Source: an uncultured Flavobacteriales bacterium (lineage in GTDB: Bacteria > Bacteroidota > Bacteroidia > Flavobacteriales > BACL11). Taken from it: DNA of 34,384 nucleotides. The notes under the pieces were generated by a model. It was not told the origin of the DNA, searched no databases, and saw only the letters and a list, made by a program, of their open reading frames with translations. Made by a program: the position numbers and the translations under genes. The first letter of the stretch is position 1; each line of letters opens with the position of its first letter. This document shows positions 22,032 to 30,912 of this stretch, piece after piece. Where the stretch lies: contig CALJFR010000052.1 of NCBI GenBank assembly GCA_938073745.1, positions 1 to 34,384 on the forward strand, in the 5' to 3' direction.

Positions 22032-23753
22032 ATGGGTTATTCTTCATTAAGAAGTTGTATTGATGATTTAGAAAAGAATGGATTTCTTATAAGAATTTCT
22101 AAAGAAGTAGATCCTAATTTAGAAATGGCATCTATACATCTTAAAGAATTTGAGAATTCAGGAAAAGCTATTTTATTTGAAAATGTAAAGGGAAGTAAAT
22201 ATCCAGCTATATCTAATATTTTTGGTTCTGTAGAAAGAAGTAATTTTATATTTCGTAAGTCAATTAAGAAAGTAAAGAAGTTAATTGATTTGAAAATGAA
22301 TCCAATTAATGGATTTAAAGACCCTATATCTTCACTTAAAAGTGCTGTTTACGCGACAATGGCTTTACCTAAAAGAGTTAGTTTTCCTAATGATTTTGAA
22401 GAGATTAAAATTTCTGAAATTCCACAAATTAAATGTTGGCCTGATGATGGAGGAGCATTTATAACTCTTCCACAGGTTTATTCTGAAGATGTTATGAGTC
22501 CCGGAATTATGAATTCAAATTTAGGAATGTACAGAATACAAATAAGTGGAAATGAATTTATAAAGGATAAAGAAATTGGTCTACATTATCAAATCCATAG
22601 AGGTATTGGTATTCATCAAAAGCATGCAGTTGAGAATGGAGAAAATTTAAAAGTTTCTATCTTTATTGGTGGTCCTCCTTCACATACTTTTGCTGCTGTT
22701 ATGCCATTGCCAGATGGCATGTCTGAAATTACATTTGCTGGTATACTAGAAGGAAGAAGGTTTAGATATGCACTCAAAGATGGATATACAATTTCTACTG
22801 ATGCTGATTTTGTAATTTGTGGTGAGGTAAGTACTGATTTAAAACCTGAGGGTCCTTTCGGAGATCATTTAGGATATTATAGTTTAACTCATGACTTTCC
22901 ATTTTTAAAAATACATAAAGTTTATGCTAAGAAAAATGCAATTTTTCCATTCACAGTTGTAGGAAGACCACCTCAAGAGGATTCTCAATTTGGAAAGCTA
23001 ATACATCAAATGACAGGTAAAGCAGTTGAAAATGAAATCCCAGGTCTTAAAGCCGTAAATGCTGTTGATGAATCAGGAGTTCATCCACTTTTATTAGCAA
23101 TAGGAAAAGAGAGGTATACACCATATAACCCAACTAGAGCACCTCAAGAAATATTAACTATTGCTAATCATATTTTAGGAACAGGTCAGCTTTCTTTGGC
23201 AAAGTATCTACTAATTATAGAAGATGAAAATGCTCCAGATATTAATAATAAAAAAGAGTTTTTCAAACATTTATTACAACATGTTGATTGGTCAAGAGAT
23301 TTACACTTTCAAACTAACACAACAATTGATACATTGGATTACTCAAGTAAAGAGTTAAATCATGGGTCAAAATTAATTATAGCTGCAGCAGGTAAAAAGA
23401 AAAGAAATTTACTTACTGAATTTTCCCCCTATAATCTTTCAAATAAATTTAATAGCCAGGTTTTAGTTATAGATGGTATATTAGCAATTGATGGCAAAGG
23501 TAGTATTGAAGAACTAATTAAAGAATTAGAAAAATATGATACTACTGGAATAGCACTAATAACATTTGTTGATGATGCTAATTTTGTTTCTGAAGATTTT
23601 AGTAATTGGTTGTGGGTTTGTTTTACAAGATCTAATCCATCTCATGATGTTTATGGTCTAAACATGAAAATAGAAAACAAACATTTCTCATGCACACTTC
23701 CGATTATAGATGCCAGAATTAAGCCACATCATGCTCCTGTTTTAACTCGTTAA
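22032..23753 (+). CDS. UbiD family decarboxylase (prFMN-dependent family)
   Basis: LRSCIDDLEKNGFLIRISKEVDPNLEMASI, AILFENVKGSKYPAISNIFGS, GPFGDHLGYYSLTHDFPFLKIHKVYAKKNAIFPFTVVGRPPQEDSQFGKL. Confidence 0.9.
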   Translation: MGYSSLRSCIDDLEKNGFLIRISKEVDPNLEMASIHLKEFENSGKAILFENVKGSKYPAISNIFGSVERSNFIFRKSIKKVKKLIDLKMNPINGFKDPISSLKSAVYATMALPKRVSFPNDFEEIKISEIPQIKCWPDDGGAFITLPQVYSEDVMSPGIMNSNLGMYRIQISGNEFIKDKEIGLHYQIHRGIGIHQKHAVENGENLKVSIFIGGPPSHTFAAVMPLPDGMSEITFAGILEGRRFRYALKDGYTISTDADFVICGEVSTDLKPEGPFGDHLGYYSLTHDFPFLKIHKVYAKKNAIFPFTVVGRPPQEDSQFGKLIHQMTGKAVENEIPGLKAVNAVDESGVHPLLLAIGKERYTPYNPTRAPQEILTIANHILGTGQLSLAKYLLIIEDENAPDINNKKEFFKHLLQHVDWSRDLHFQTNTTIDTLDYSSKELNHGSKLIIAAAGKKKRNLLTEFSPYNLSNKFNSQVLVIDGILAIDGKGSIEELIKELEKYDTTGIALITFVDDANFVSEDFSNWLWVCFTRSNPSHDVYGLNMKIENKHFSCTLPIIDARIKPHHAPVLTR

Positions 23754-24961
23754 TTTTTCTTTTTGTTCCAATATTTTTTTTTCTTTTTTTTCTTTTGAAA
23801 AATTACATATTTTGGACCATTTGAAAAATTGTTAGGTAAGTTAATTTTTGGTACTGTATTTTCAATAAGCTTTTCAATATCCATAAAATTACTTACTTGA
23901 TTACTGTTTATAAATGTTATGGCTTCACCAGTTTTATCAGCTCTAGCAGTTCTTCCTATTCTGTGAACATAATCCTCTGCGTCATGAGGTACTTCATAAT
24001 TAATTACTAATTCTATACCTTTAATATCAATCCCCCTAGATAAAATATCTGTTGCTACTAGTATTTTTATTTTTTTGTTTTTAAAATCTCTTATTGTACT
24101 TTCTCTTTGTTCTTGATTTAGTTCTGAATGCATATCACTTGATTTAAAACCAGATCTATTTAATGTTTTCTTTATTTCTTTTACACTCTTAATGCTAGAA
24201 GCAAAGATTAAAACATGACTCAAAGGTTTTTCTTTGTTTTTTTTAATAAATATTTCTTTGATAAGTTGTACTTTTTGTTCATCATGAACAAGGTACGCTG
24301 TTTGCTTTATTCCTGATGCTGGTTTAGAAATAGCTAAGCTTATGCTTTTTGGATTTTTAAGAATGTTTTCTGCAAGCTTTCTGATTTTTTTTGGCATTGT
24401 AGCGGAAAACAAAAGTGTTTGTCTTGATTCTGGTATTTTTTTAGCAATCTTAATTATATCATCATAGAAACCCATATCTAACATTCTATCTGCTTCATCT
24501 AAAATTAGATAATCTATATGTTTCGTGTCAAAATAGTCAAATTTTAGGTGAGCCATTAATCTTCCAGGAGTACATATAATAATATCTGTTCCTTTTACTA
24601 AAGCTTGTTTTTGATTTTCAAACTCTGGTCCAGTTCCACCCCCATATATTGGATACGATGAAGAATTAGTGAAATATGAAAATCCTTCTATTTGCATATC
24701 TATTTGCTTTGCTAGTTCTCTTGTTGGAGCTATAATTAGTGCTTTAACTTTATTATTTTGCTTTTTAGAGGAAATGAGGCTGAGAATTGGTAGAACAAAT
24801 GCGGCAGTTTTACCAGTTCCTGTTTGAGCGCAAGCTATTAAATCATCACCACTTAAAATAATTGGTATTGATTGTTGTTGAATAGGAGTAGCATCTACAA
24901 ATCCCATCATTTCCAAGCCATCTTCTAAGTTTTTATTTAGATTAAAGTTGTTAAATTTCAT
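23750..24961 (-). CDS. DEAD-box ATP-dependent RNA helicase (RhlE-like)
   Basis: TPIQQQSIPIILSGDDLIACAQTGTGKTAAFVLPIL, LILDEADRMLDMGF, LLFSATMP, VATDILSRGIDIKGIELVINYEVPHDAEDYVHRIGRTARA; Lys-rich tail. Confidence 0.97.
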   Translation of the reverse strand: MKFNNFNLNKNLEDGLEMMGFVDATPIQQQSIPIILSGDDLIACAQTGTGKTAAFVLPILSLISSKKQNNKVKALIIAPTRELAKQIDMQIEGFSYFTNSSSYPIYGGGTGPEFENQKQALVKGTDIIICTPGRLMAHLKFDYFDTKHIDYLILDEADRMLDMGFYDDIIKIAKKIPESRQTLLFSATMPKKIRKLAENILKNPKSISLAISKPASGIKQTAYLVHDEQKVQLIKEIFIKKNKEKPLSHVLIFASSIKSVKEIKKTLNRSGFKSSDMHSELNQEQRESTIRDFKNKKIKILVATDILSRGIDIKGIELVINYEVPHDAEDYVHRIGRTARADKTGEAITFINSNQVSNFMDIEKLIENTVPKINLPNNFSNGPKYVIFQKKKKKKKYWNKKKN

Positions 24962-24975
24962 TTATAAAACTTTTG

Positions 24976-25404
24976 TTATTTTTCATTATTAATAATATGA
25001 TTGATTTTTTTTAAAATATTAAAAAAAGTATCCATTTCAGATTTATTAAAATGAGAAAAAACTTTGTTGTTAAAATCTAAAACTATTTCTTTTGCAACTT
25101 CTCTACCAGCTAATCCTGATTTAGTTAAATGAATAATTGATTTTCTTTTGTCTTTAGGGTCAGGTTTTCTAGTAATATAGCCGCTTTTTTCAAGTTTATT
25201 TAATGATCTTGAAAGCGATGTAGATTCCATTCCCATATTTGGCCCTAGTTGAGTAGAAGGAGTTCCTTCTATCATATCTATGTTTAAAACAATCATTGCT
25301 AGTGATGTGCTAGCCATATAATCTGTGGCTGTCCGATTATACATTTTAGTTATATTAAACCATGTTTTTCTAATATTATAGTCTATAGTATCTTCTGGTT
25401 CCAT
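24976..25404 (-). CDS. MarR family transcriptional regulator
   Basis: 142 aa winged-helix: GPNMGMESTSLSRSLNKLEKSGYITRKPDPKDKRKSIIHLTKSGL. Confidence 0.94.
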   Translation of the reverse strand: MEPEDTIDYNIRKTWFNITKMYNRTATDYMASTSLAMIVLNIDMIEGTPSTQLGPNMGMESTSLSRSLNKLEKSGYITRKPDPKDKRKSIIHLTKSGLAGREVAKEIVLDFNNKVFSHFNKSEMDTFFNILKKINHIINNEK

Positions 25405-25436
25405 ATTTATAATTATTTTTATAAATATAAGAATTT

Positions 25437-25454
25437 AACTATGCAAGCATAGTT
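25437..25454. promoter_or_regulatory. Perfect 8-bp inverted repeat with 2-bp spacer (AACTATGC-AA-GCATAGTT); candidate MarR operator
   Basis: Lies in the 88-bp divergent gap between the MarR gene (start at 25404, -) and the acyl-CoA ligase gene (start at 25493, +). Confidence 0.72.
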
Positions 25455-25492
25455 TTTGCTGAACTTTTAAAGAATATAAATAATTACACAAT

Positions 25493-27121
25493 ATGAACAA
25501 TTTAACAACTTTAGATTGGCTCTACAAATGGGAGAAAGAAAAACCAAATTCTATTTATTTAAGTCAACCAATAAACGGTGTATGGCATAATTGGACATTT
25601 TATGATTTTGGACAAGAAGTTAGAAAAATGGCAGCCTACATAAGATCCTTAAATTTAAAAAAGAATTCAAAAATTGGTATTCTTTCAAAAAATTGTGCAC
25701 ATTGGATTATGTCTGATTTAGCTATTATGTTGTCAGGACATATTTCTGTTCCACTTTATCCAAACCTAAATTCAGAATCATTAAATAAAATTTTATTGCA
25801 TAGTGAAACACAACTTCTTTTTGTTGGAAAGCTTGATAATTTTGACTTAATGAAAGATGGTATTCCATCTAATATTAATTGTATTACTTTTCCATTTTAT
25901 TCGCAAGATTATCCAATTTGGGATGATTTAATAAAAGGTATTCAACCAATCGAAGATAATGTAGAAAAAAATGCAAATGAATTAGCATCAATTATTTATA
26001 CATCTGGAACTACTGGAGATGCAAAAGGCGTAATGCATAGTTTTGCCAATTTTAGTTTTGCAACTATTAATGCTAGCAAATCATTAGAAATAGTGAATAG
26101 AGAAATTTTCTTTTCATATCTTCCATTAAGTCATATTGCTGAAAGATTATTAATTGAAATGTGTAGTTTATACACAGGAAGTAGAGTTTATTTTGCTGAA
26201 AGTCTTGAAACTTTTGCCGCTAATTTGTCTTATGCTTCTCCTACAGTTTTTTTAGGAGTTCCAAGAATTTGGACAAAATTTCAACAAGGTATTCTTCTGA
26301 AATTGCCTCAAAAGAAATTAGATATATTATTGAAGATACCATTTGTATCATTGTTAATTAAAAATAAAATTAAAAAGGGACTAGGTTTAAAAAGAGCTAA
26401 TAATGTCTTTACAGGTGCTGCACCTACTCCTATCGCAACTATTAATTGGTTTGCAAAACTTGGAATATTTATTCAAGAAGCATATGCAATGACAGAAAAC
26501 ACTTGCTATTCGCATGTCACTCTAAAAGATAACATACGCGTTGGATATGTTGGACAGGCATTACCAAAATGTGAAGTTAAATTTAGTCAAGAAAAAGAAA
26601 TTTTAATTAAGCATGAGGCTTTAATGCTTGGTTATTATAAAGATATTGATAAAACTAATGAGATTATAAAAGATGGTTGGCTTCATACAGGCGATGAGGG
26701 AGAAATCGATAAGGATGGTTTTTTAAGAATAACAGGAAGAGTAAAAGATATTTTTAAAACTTCAAAAGCAAAATATATAGCTCCATCACCGATAGAAATG
26801 AAATTATCCGAGAATAGTAATATTGAACAAGTATGTGTTGTTGGTACGGGAATACCACAGCCAATAGCTTTGGTTGTTTTATCTGATAATGCAAAAAAAT
26901 CAATTAATTATAAAGCGTCTATTGAAGAAACTTTAAAAGATGTTAATCAAACATTAGATAAGCATGAGGTCATTCATAATTTAATAGTAGTTGATGATGT
27001 TTGGACGGTTGAAAATAAGTTTTTAACCCCATCTATGAAAATTAAAAGAAAGACTATTGAGAAAAAATATCAAGCTAATTACTCAACTTGGTACGATCAA
27101 AATACTATTATAGTACTTTAA
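25493..27121 (+). CDS. Long-chain acyl-CoA synthetase / AMP-dependent ligase (FadD-like)
   Basis: AMP-binding motif IIYTSGTTGDAKGVMHS; YAMTENTCYSH; DGWLHTGDEGEIDKDGFLRITGRVKDIFKTSKAKYIAPSPIE. Confidence 0.95.
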   Translation: MNNLTTLDWLYKWEKEKPNSIYLSQPINGVWHNWTFYDFGQEVRKMAAYIRSLNLKKNSKIGILSKNCAHWIMSDLAIMLSGHISVPLYPNLNSESLNKILLHSETQLLFVGKLDNFDLMKDGIPSNINCITFPFYSQDYPIWDDLIKGIQPIEDNVEKNANELASIIYTSGTTGDAKGVMHSFANFSFATINASKSLEIVNREIFFSYLPLSHIAERLLIEMCSLYTGSRVYFAESLETFAANLSYASPTVFLGVPRIWTKFQQGILLKLPQKKLDILLKIPFVSLLIKNKIKKGLGLKRANNVFTGAAPTPIATINWFAKLGIFIQEAYAMTENTCYSHVTLKDNIRVGYVGQALPKCEVKFSQEKEILIKHEALMLGYYKDIDKTNEIIKDGWLHTGDEGEIDKDGFLRITGRVKDIFKTSKAKYIAPSPIEMKLSENSNIEQVCVVGTGIPQPIALVVLSDNAKKSINYKASIEETLKDVNQTLDKHEVIHNLIVVDDVWTVENKFLTPSMKIKRKTIEKKYQANYSTWYDQNTIIVL

Positions 27122-27122
27122 A

Positions 27123-28406
27123 CTAAGTTTTTAATTTCTTTTTCTTAGCTGCTGGAAATAAAATATTATTTAAAATTAATCGATATCCTGGAGAATTTGG
27201 ATGTAAAGATAAATCTGTTTTTGGATCTCCAACTTTGTGCTGATAATCTTCTGGATCGTGACCACCATAGAAGGTCCATGTTCCATTTCCAAGTTTGCCA
27301 TGGATATATCTTGATTCATTTGTAGATTTTGTTTCTCCCATAATAATAACATCAGACTTTAAGTATTTATTTCTGAATGATGTTGTTTGTCCCATAAAAC
27401 CTTTAATTACCTGCATGTGATTTTGACAAAGCATAGTTGGAACAGGATCCCATTTTGCTGAAAAATCAAATAGGGTAAAGAAATCTAAATTACGTTTTAT
27501 TTTACGTGTTTGAGTTGCGTCAATTGAAGAGAATTCATAACGATTTGGATTTTTAACTAACTCAAAATCTTTAAATGCAAGTGTGTTCTTGTAATTAAGT
27601 TTTGTATCAATATCATTGTCAATTGGATCACCATCAAACATATGTTGACAGATGTCTACTCCCTCAGATGCTAAGGCAATATCATATGAGTCTGTTGCAG
27701 AACACATTGCAAAAAGAAAACCACCACTTAAAACATATTCTTTTATTTTTTTTGCAACAGCTAATTTTGCTTGAGATACTTTATTGAATCCAAGTTCTTT
27801 AGCATTTTTTTCGAAAGATTTCTTTTGTTCCTTGTACCAGCTAGCATTTTTAAAAGAAGCATAAAATTTTCCATATTGACCGGTAAAGTCTTCATGGTGT
27901 AAATGAAGCCAATCATAAAGAGGTAATAAATTATTTATTACCTCTTCATCATAAATTATGTCATAAGGAATTTCCGCATATGTTAGAGCTAATGTTACTG
28001 CATCGTCCCAGGGTTGTTTATTTTTTGGAGAATAAATTGCAATTTTTGGAGCTTTCTCAAGACTAATAATTTCTTGATTTACATCATTTCTATTGATATC
28101 ACTTAATATATTATTAGATTGAACATCTGCAATTAATGAATATGAAACATTTCTTGTTTTACACTCATTCTCTATAAAATTATTTGATTTTATAAGAAAA
28201 CTACCACCCTTATAGTTCAATAACCACTTGACGTTTATTTCATTTTCTATAGAAAGAAATGCTATTCCATATGCTTTTAGATGATTGGTTTGTTGATCAT
28301 CCATATTGATAAGTATATAGGAAGCATGTGAAAAACTAAAACATAGTAAAAAAAATAAAAGAAGAATTTCTTTTTTGAATGTACTAAAATGGTGCATCGT
28401 TATCAT
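27123..28406 (-). CDS. Exported conserved Bacteroidota protein, of the group often labelled 'asparagine synthetase B' although it lacks AsnB motifs; function unknown
   Basis: Signal-peptide-like N-terminus (FKKEILLLFFLLCFSFSHASY), then ILINMDDQQTNHLKAYGIAFL...; GGFLFAMCSATDSYDIALASEGVDICQ; GTWTFYGGHDPEDYQHKVGDP; LHPNSPGYRLILNNILFPAAKKK. Confidence 0.8.
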   Translation of the reverse strand: MITMHHFSTFKKEILLLFFLLCFSFSHASYILINMDDQQTNHLKAYGIAFLSIENEINVKWLLNYKGGSFLIKSNNFIENECKTRNVSYSLIADVQSNNILSDINRNDVNQEIISLEKAPKIAIYSPKNKQPWDDAVTLALTYAEIPYDIIYDEEVINNLLPLYDWLHLHHEDFTGQYGKFYASFKNASWYKEQKKSFEKNAKELGFNKVSQAKLAVAKKIKEYVLSGGFLFAMCSATDSYDIALASEGVDICQHMFDGDPIDNDIDTKLNYKNTLAFKDFELVKNPNRYEFSSIDATQTRKIKRNLDFFTLFDFSAKWDPVPTMLCQNHMQVIKGFMGQTTSFRNKYLKSDVIIMGETKSTNESRYIHGKLGNGTWTFYGGHDPEDYQHKVGDPKTDLSLHPNSPGYRLILNNILFPAAKKKKLKT

Positions 28407-29865
28407 TATTCATACTTGATGAAACTGTCGAGATCATAGATTCTCCATCAATACCACTTGAAAAGTCTTCAACATAATCAATGTCAGAGAATTTAGCAAA
28501 TTCAGCAATAAACTTTAATCTTACATTTTCTAGCGCTCCATTTCTGTGTTTAGCAATTATAATTTCACCTTGACTTCTTGAATCATCACCATTATCCCAT
28601 TCATAAATTTTGTAATATTCAGGTCTATATATGAATGTTACTATATCTGCGTCTTGTTCAATAGCTCCTGATTCCCTTAAATCTGAAAGCATAGGCCTTT
28701 TACTTCCTGTACCTGTTCTACTTTCAACACCTCTATTTACTTGAGATAATGCTATAACGGGTATCTTTAATTCTTTTGCAATTCCTTTAAGTGAACGCGA
28801 AATAGTTGATATCTCTTGTTCTCTATTTCCAGCATTACCACCAGCACTCATCAGCTGTAAATAATCAATCATAATTATTTGTACATTATGATTTTTCACT
28901 AATCTTCTAGCTTTAGCTCTTAATTCAAAAACTGTTAGCGCAGGTGTGTCATCAATGAAAATTTGAGCTTCAGATAATTGCTTTATTTTTTCATGTAACT
29001 GAACCATTTCATAATCTTGTAAATCACCTTTTCTTAATTTAGATGCAGGAAGCTGAGCTTCGCTAGCTATTAGCCTGGAAACTAATTGCTCTGAAGACAT
29101 TTCTAAAGAGAAGAAACCAATCGGTGTGTCATGATTAATGGCAATATTTCTTGCCATACTTAGTGCGAATGCTGTTTTACCCATTCCAGGTCGAGCAGCA
29201 ACAATAATTAAATCAGATTTTTGCCATCCAGAAGTAACTCTATCCAATTTTGTAAATCCAGATGGAACACCACTCAAACCATCTTCTTTTTGTCTTAAAA
29301 CTTCGATGTTATCTAAAGCTCCTTTAATGAGGGTACTCATTTTATCATAACTCTTTCTAAGAGTTCCTTCAGTAACAGTAAATAATTTTTCTTCTGCAGT
29401 ATTTAATAAATCAAAAATATCAATAGTATCATTAAATGCATCACCAATAATATTATTAGAAATACTAATTAATGATCTTTTAATAAATTTTTCAGCGATA
29501 ATTCTAGCATGAAACTCTGTATTGGATGATGAAGAAACATTATTTGTTAGCTGACTTATATACAACATTCCTCCAACTTGTTCTAATACATCCATTCTCT
29601 TTAATTCTTCAGAAACAGTTAGGATATCTACAGGTTTACTATTATTAAATAAATTTATTATTGCCTCAAAAATCTTTTGGTGATCAGGCTTGTAAAAGTA
29701 TTCTGGTTGTAAGCTATCAATTGTATCAGATAAAGATTCGTTATCTATCATTAAAGCTCCTAAAACTACTTCTTCTAATTCAATTGCTTGTGGTTGTAGT
29801 TTTCCATCAATCTTTTGAATTGAAGTCGCTTTTATTGATCTCTTGCCTATAGTTTTTTTTGCCAT
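28384..29865 (-). CDS. dnaB: Replicative DNA helicase DnaB
   Basis: PQAIELEEVVLGALMID, LIIVAARPGMGKTAFALSMARN, FFSLEMSSEQLVSRLIASEA, IIMIDYLQLMS, ALSQVNRGVESR, SDLRESGAIEQDADIV. Confidence 0.98.
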   Translation of the reverse strand: MAKKTIGKRSIKATSIQKIDGKLQPQAIELEEVVLGALMIDNESLSDTIDSLQPEYFYKPDHQKIFEAIINLFNNSKPVDILTVSEELKRMDVLEQVGGMLYISQLTNNVSSSSNTEFHARIIAEKFIKRSLISISNNIIGDAFNDTIDIFDLLNTAEEKLFTVTEGTLRKSYDKMSTLIKGALDNIEVLRQKEDGLSGVPSGFTKLDRVTSGWQKSDLIIVAARPGMGKTAFALSMARNIAINHDTPIGFFSLEMSSEQLVSRLIASEAQLPASKLRKGDLQDYEMVQLHEKIKQLSEAQIFIDDTPALTVFELRAKARRLVKNHNVQIIMIDYLQLMSAGGNAGNREQEISTISRSLKGIAKELKIPVIALSQVNRGVESRTGTGSKRPMLSDLRESGAIEQDADIVTFIYRPEYYKIYEWDNGDDSRSQGEIIIAKHRNGALENVRLKFIAEFAKFSDIDYVEDFSSGIDGESMISTVSSSMNNDNDAPF

Positions 29866-29866
29866 T

Positions 29867-30817
29867 TTATTTTACTACTCCCATTTCACAAAACTTATCC
29901 ATTCTTTTTTTTATTAGGTCTTTAACAGATAACGATTGTAGTTGTTTTATTGAATTATTCATTTCCTTTTTGACAATTTTAAATGTCATTTCCGGTTCAG
30001 AATGAGCTCCTGATAATGGTTCCTTGATAATTTTGTCTACAAGACCATTTTTTTTCATATCATTAGCTGTTAGCTTCAGAGATTCAGCGGCTGTTTCTTT
30101 AAAGTCCCAACTTCTCCATAATATTGTTGAACAATTTTCAGGAGAAATAACTGAATACCATGAATTATTTAACATTAGTACATGGTCACCAACACCAATA
30201 CCTAAAGCTCCTCCGGAAGCTCCTTCACCAATAATAACGCATATAATAGGAGTCTTTAATCTAGTCATTTCGATAATATTTCTTGCTATTGCTTCACCTT
30301 GCCCTCTTTTTTCAGCCTCTAATCCAGGAAATGCGCCAGGAGTATCAATTAGAGAAATAACAGGCTTGTTAAACTTTTCAGCTAATTTCATTAGTCTTAA
30401 AGCCTTTCTATATCCCTCTGGGTTCGCCATTCCAAAATTTCTGAATTGACGCTCTTTTGTATTTCTACCTTTTTGTTGTCCAATAAACATTACAGTTTTG
30501 CCATCAATTGTGCCCCAACCACCAACCATTGCCTTATCATCTTTAACATTCCTATCACCATGAAGCTCAACAAAATCTCCATTCGTTAAAGCATTAATAT
30601 AATCAAGGCTATATGGTCTATCTGGGTGTCTTGATAACTGTACTTTTTGCCAAGGAGAAAGATTGTTATAGATTTCTTTTTTAGCTTTTAAAATTTGATT
30701 TTCTATATCGTTAATAGTTTTACTAGCGTCTACATCTTTTAAATCAGCCAATTCTCTTGCTTGAATTAATTTATTATTTAATTCTTCAATAGGTTTTTCA
30801 AATTCTAAATATTGCAT
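29867..30817 (-). CDS. accA: Acetyl-CoA carboxylase carboxyltransferase subunit alpha
   Basis: [108 protein letters not shown]. Confidence 0.98.
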   Translation of the reverse strand: MQYLEFEKPIEELNNKLIQARELADLKDVDASKTINDIENQILKAKKEIYNNLSPWQKVQLSRHPDRPYSLDYINALTNGDFVELHGDRNVKDDKAMVGGWGTIDGKTVMFIGQQKGRNTKERQFRNFGMANPEGYRKALRLMKLAEKFNKPVISLIDTPGAFPGLEAEKRGQGEAIARNIIEMTRLKTPIICVIIGEGASGGALGIGVGDHVLMLNNSWYSVISPENCSTILWRSWDFKETAAESLKLTANDMKKNGLVDKIIKEPLSGAHSEPEMTFKIVKKEMNNSIKQLQSLSVKDLIKKRMDKFCEMGVVK

Positions 30818-30837
30818 TGTAAAGATAAAAAGGGTAT

Positions 30838-30845
30838 CAAATATA
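30838..30845 (-). promoter_or_regulatory. Candidate -7 element (TATATTTG on the - strand) for accA-dnaB
   Basis: + strand CAAATATA is the reverse complement of TATATTTG (TAnnTTTG), about 20 nt upstream of the accA start; no clear -33 element seen. Confidence 0.4.
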
Positions 30846-30885
30846 AATAAAATGATTTGTCATGACCTATAAAAAAACAGATGAT

Positions 30886-30893
30886 TATTTTTG
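30886..30893 (+). promoter_or_regulatory. Candidate -7 element (TATTTTTG) for ispE
   Basis: Matches TAnnTTTG, about 20 nt upstream of the ispE ATG; a TTTG lies at 30856-30859 but the spacing looks too long for a canonical -33. Confidence 0.4.
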
Positions 30894-30912
30894 TTGTTGA
30901 AAACTATTTTAA

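Noticed and set aside
27112-27132. Small inverted repeats (TACTATTATAGTA, AAACTAAGTTT) at the FadD/AsnB-like convergent junction
   Set aside because: Too short and A/T-only for a confident terminator, and located within coding ends.
27602-27787. 61-aa plus-strand ORF opposite the AsnB-like gene
   Set aside because: Low-complexity shadow ORF.
29138-29852. Two plus-strand ORFs (70 and 63 aa) opposite dnaB
   Set aside because: Antisense to conserved DnaB helicase motifs.
30024-30449. 141-aa plus-strand ORF inside accA
   Set aside because: Complement of a well-conserved accA coding sequence; no independent motif or promoter evidence.
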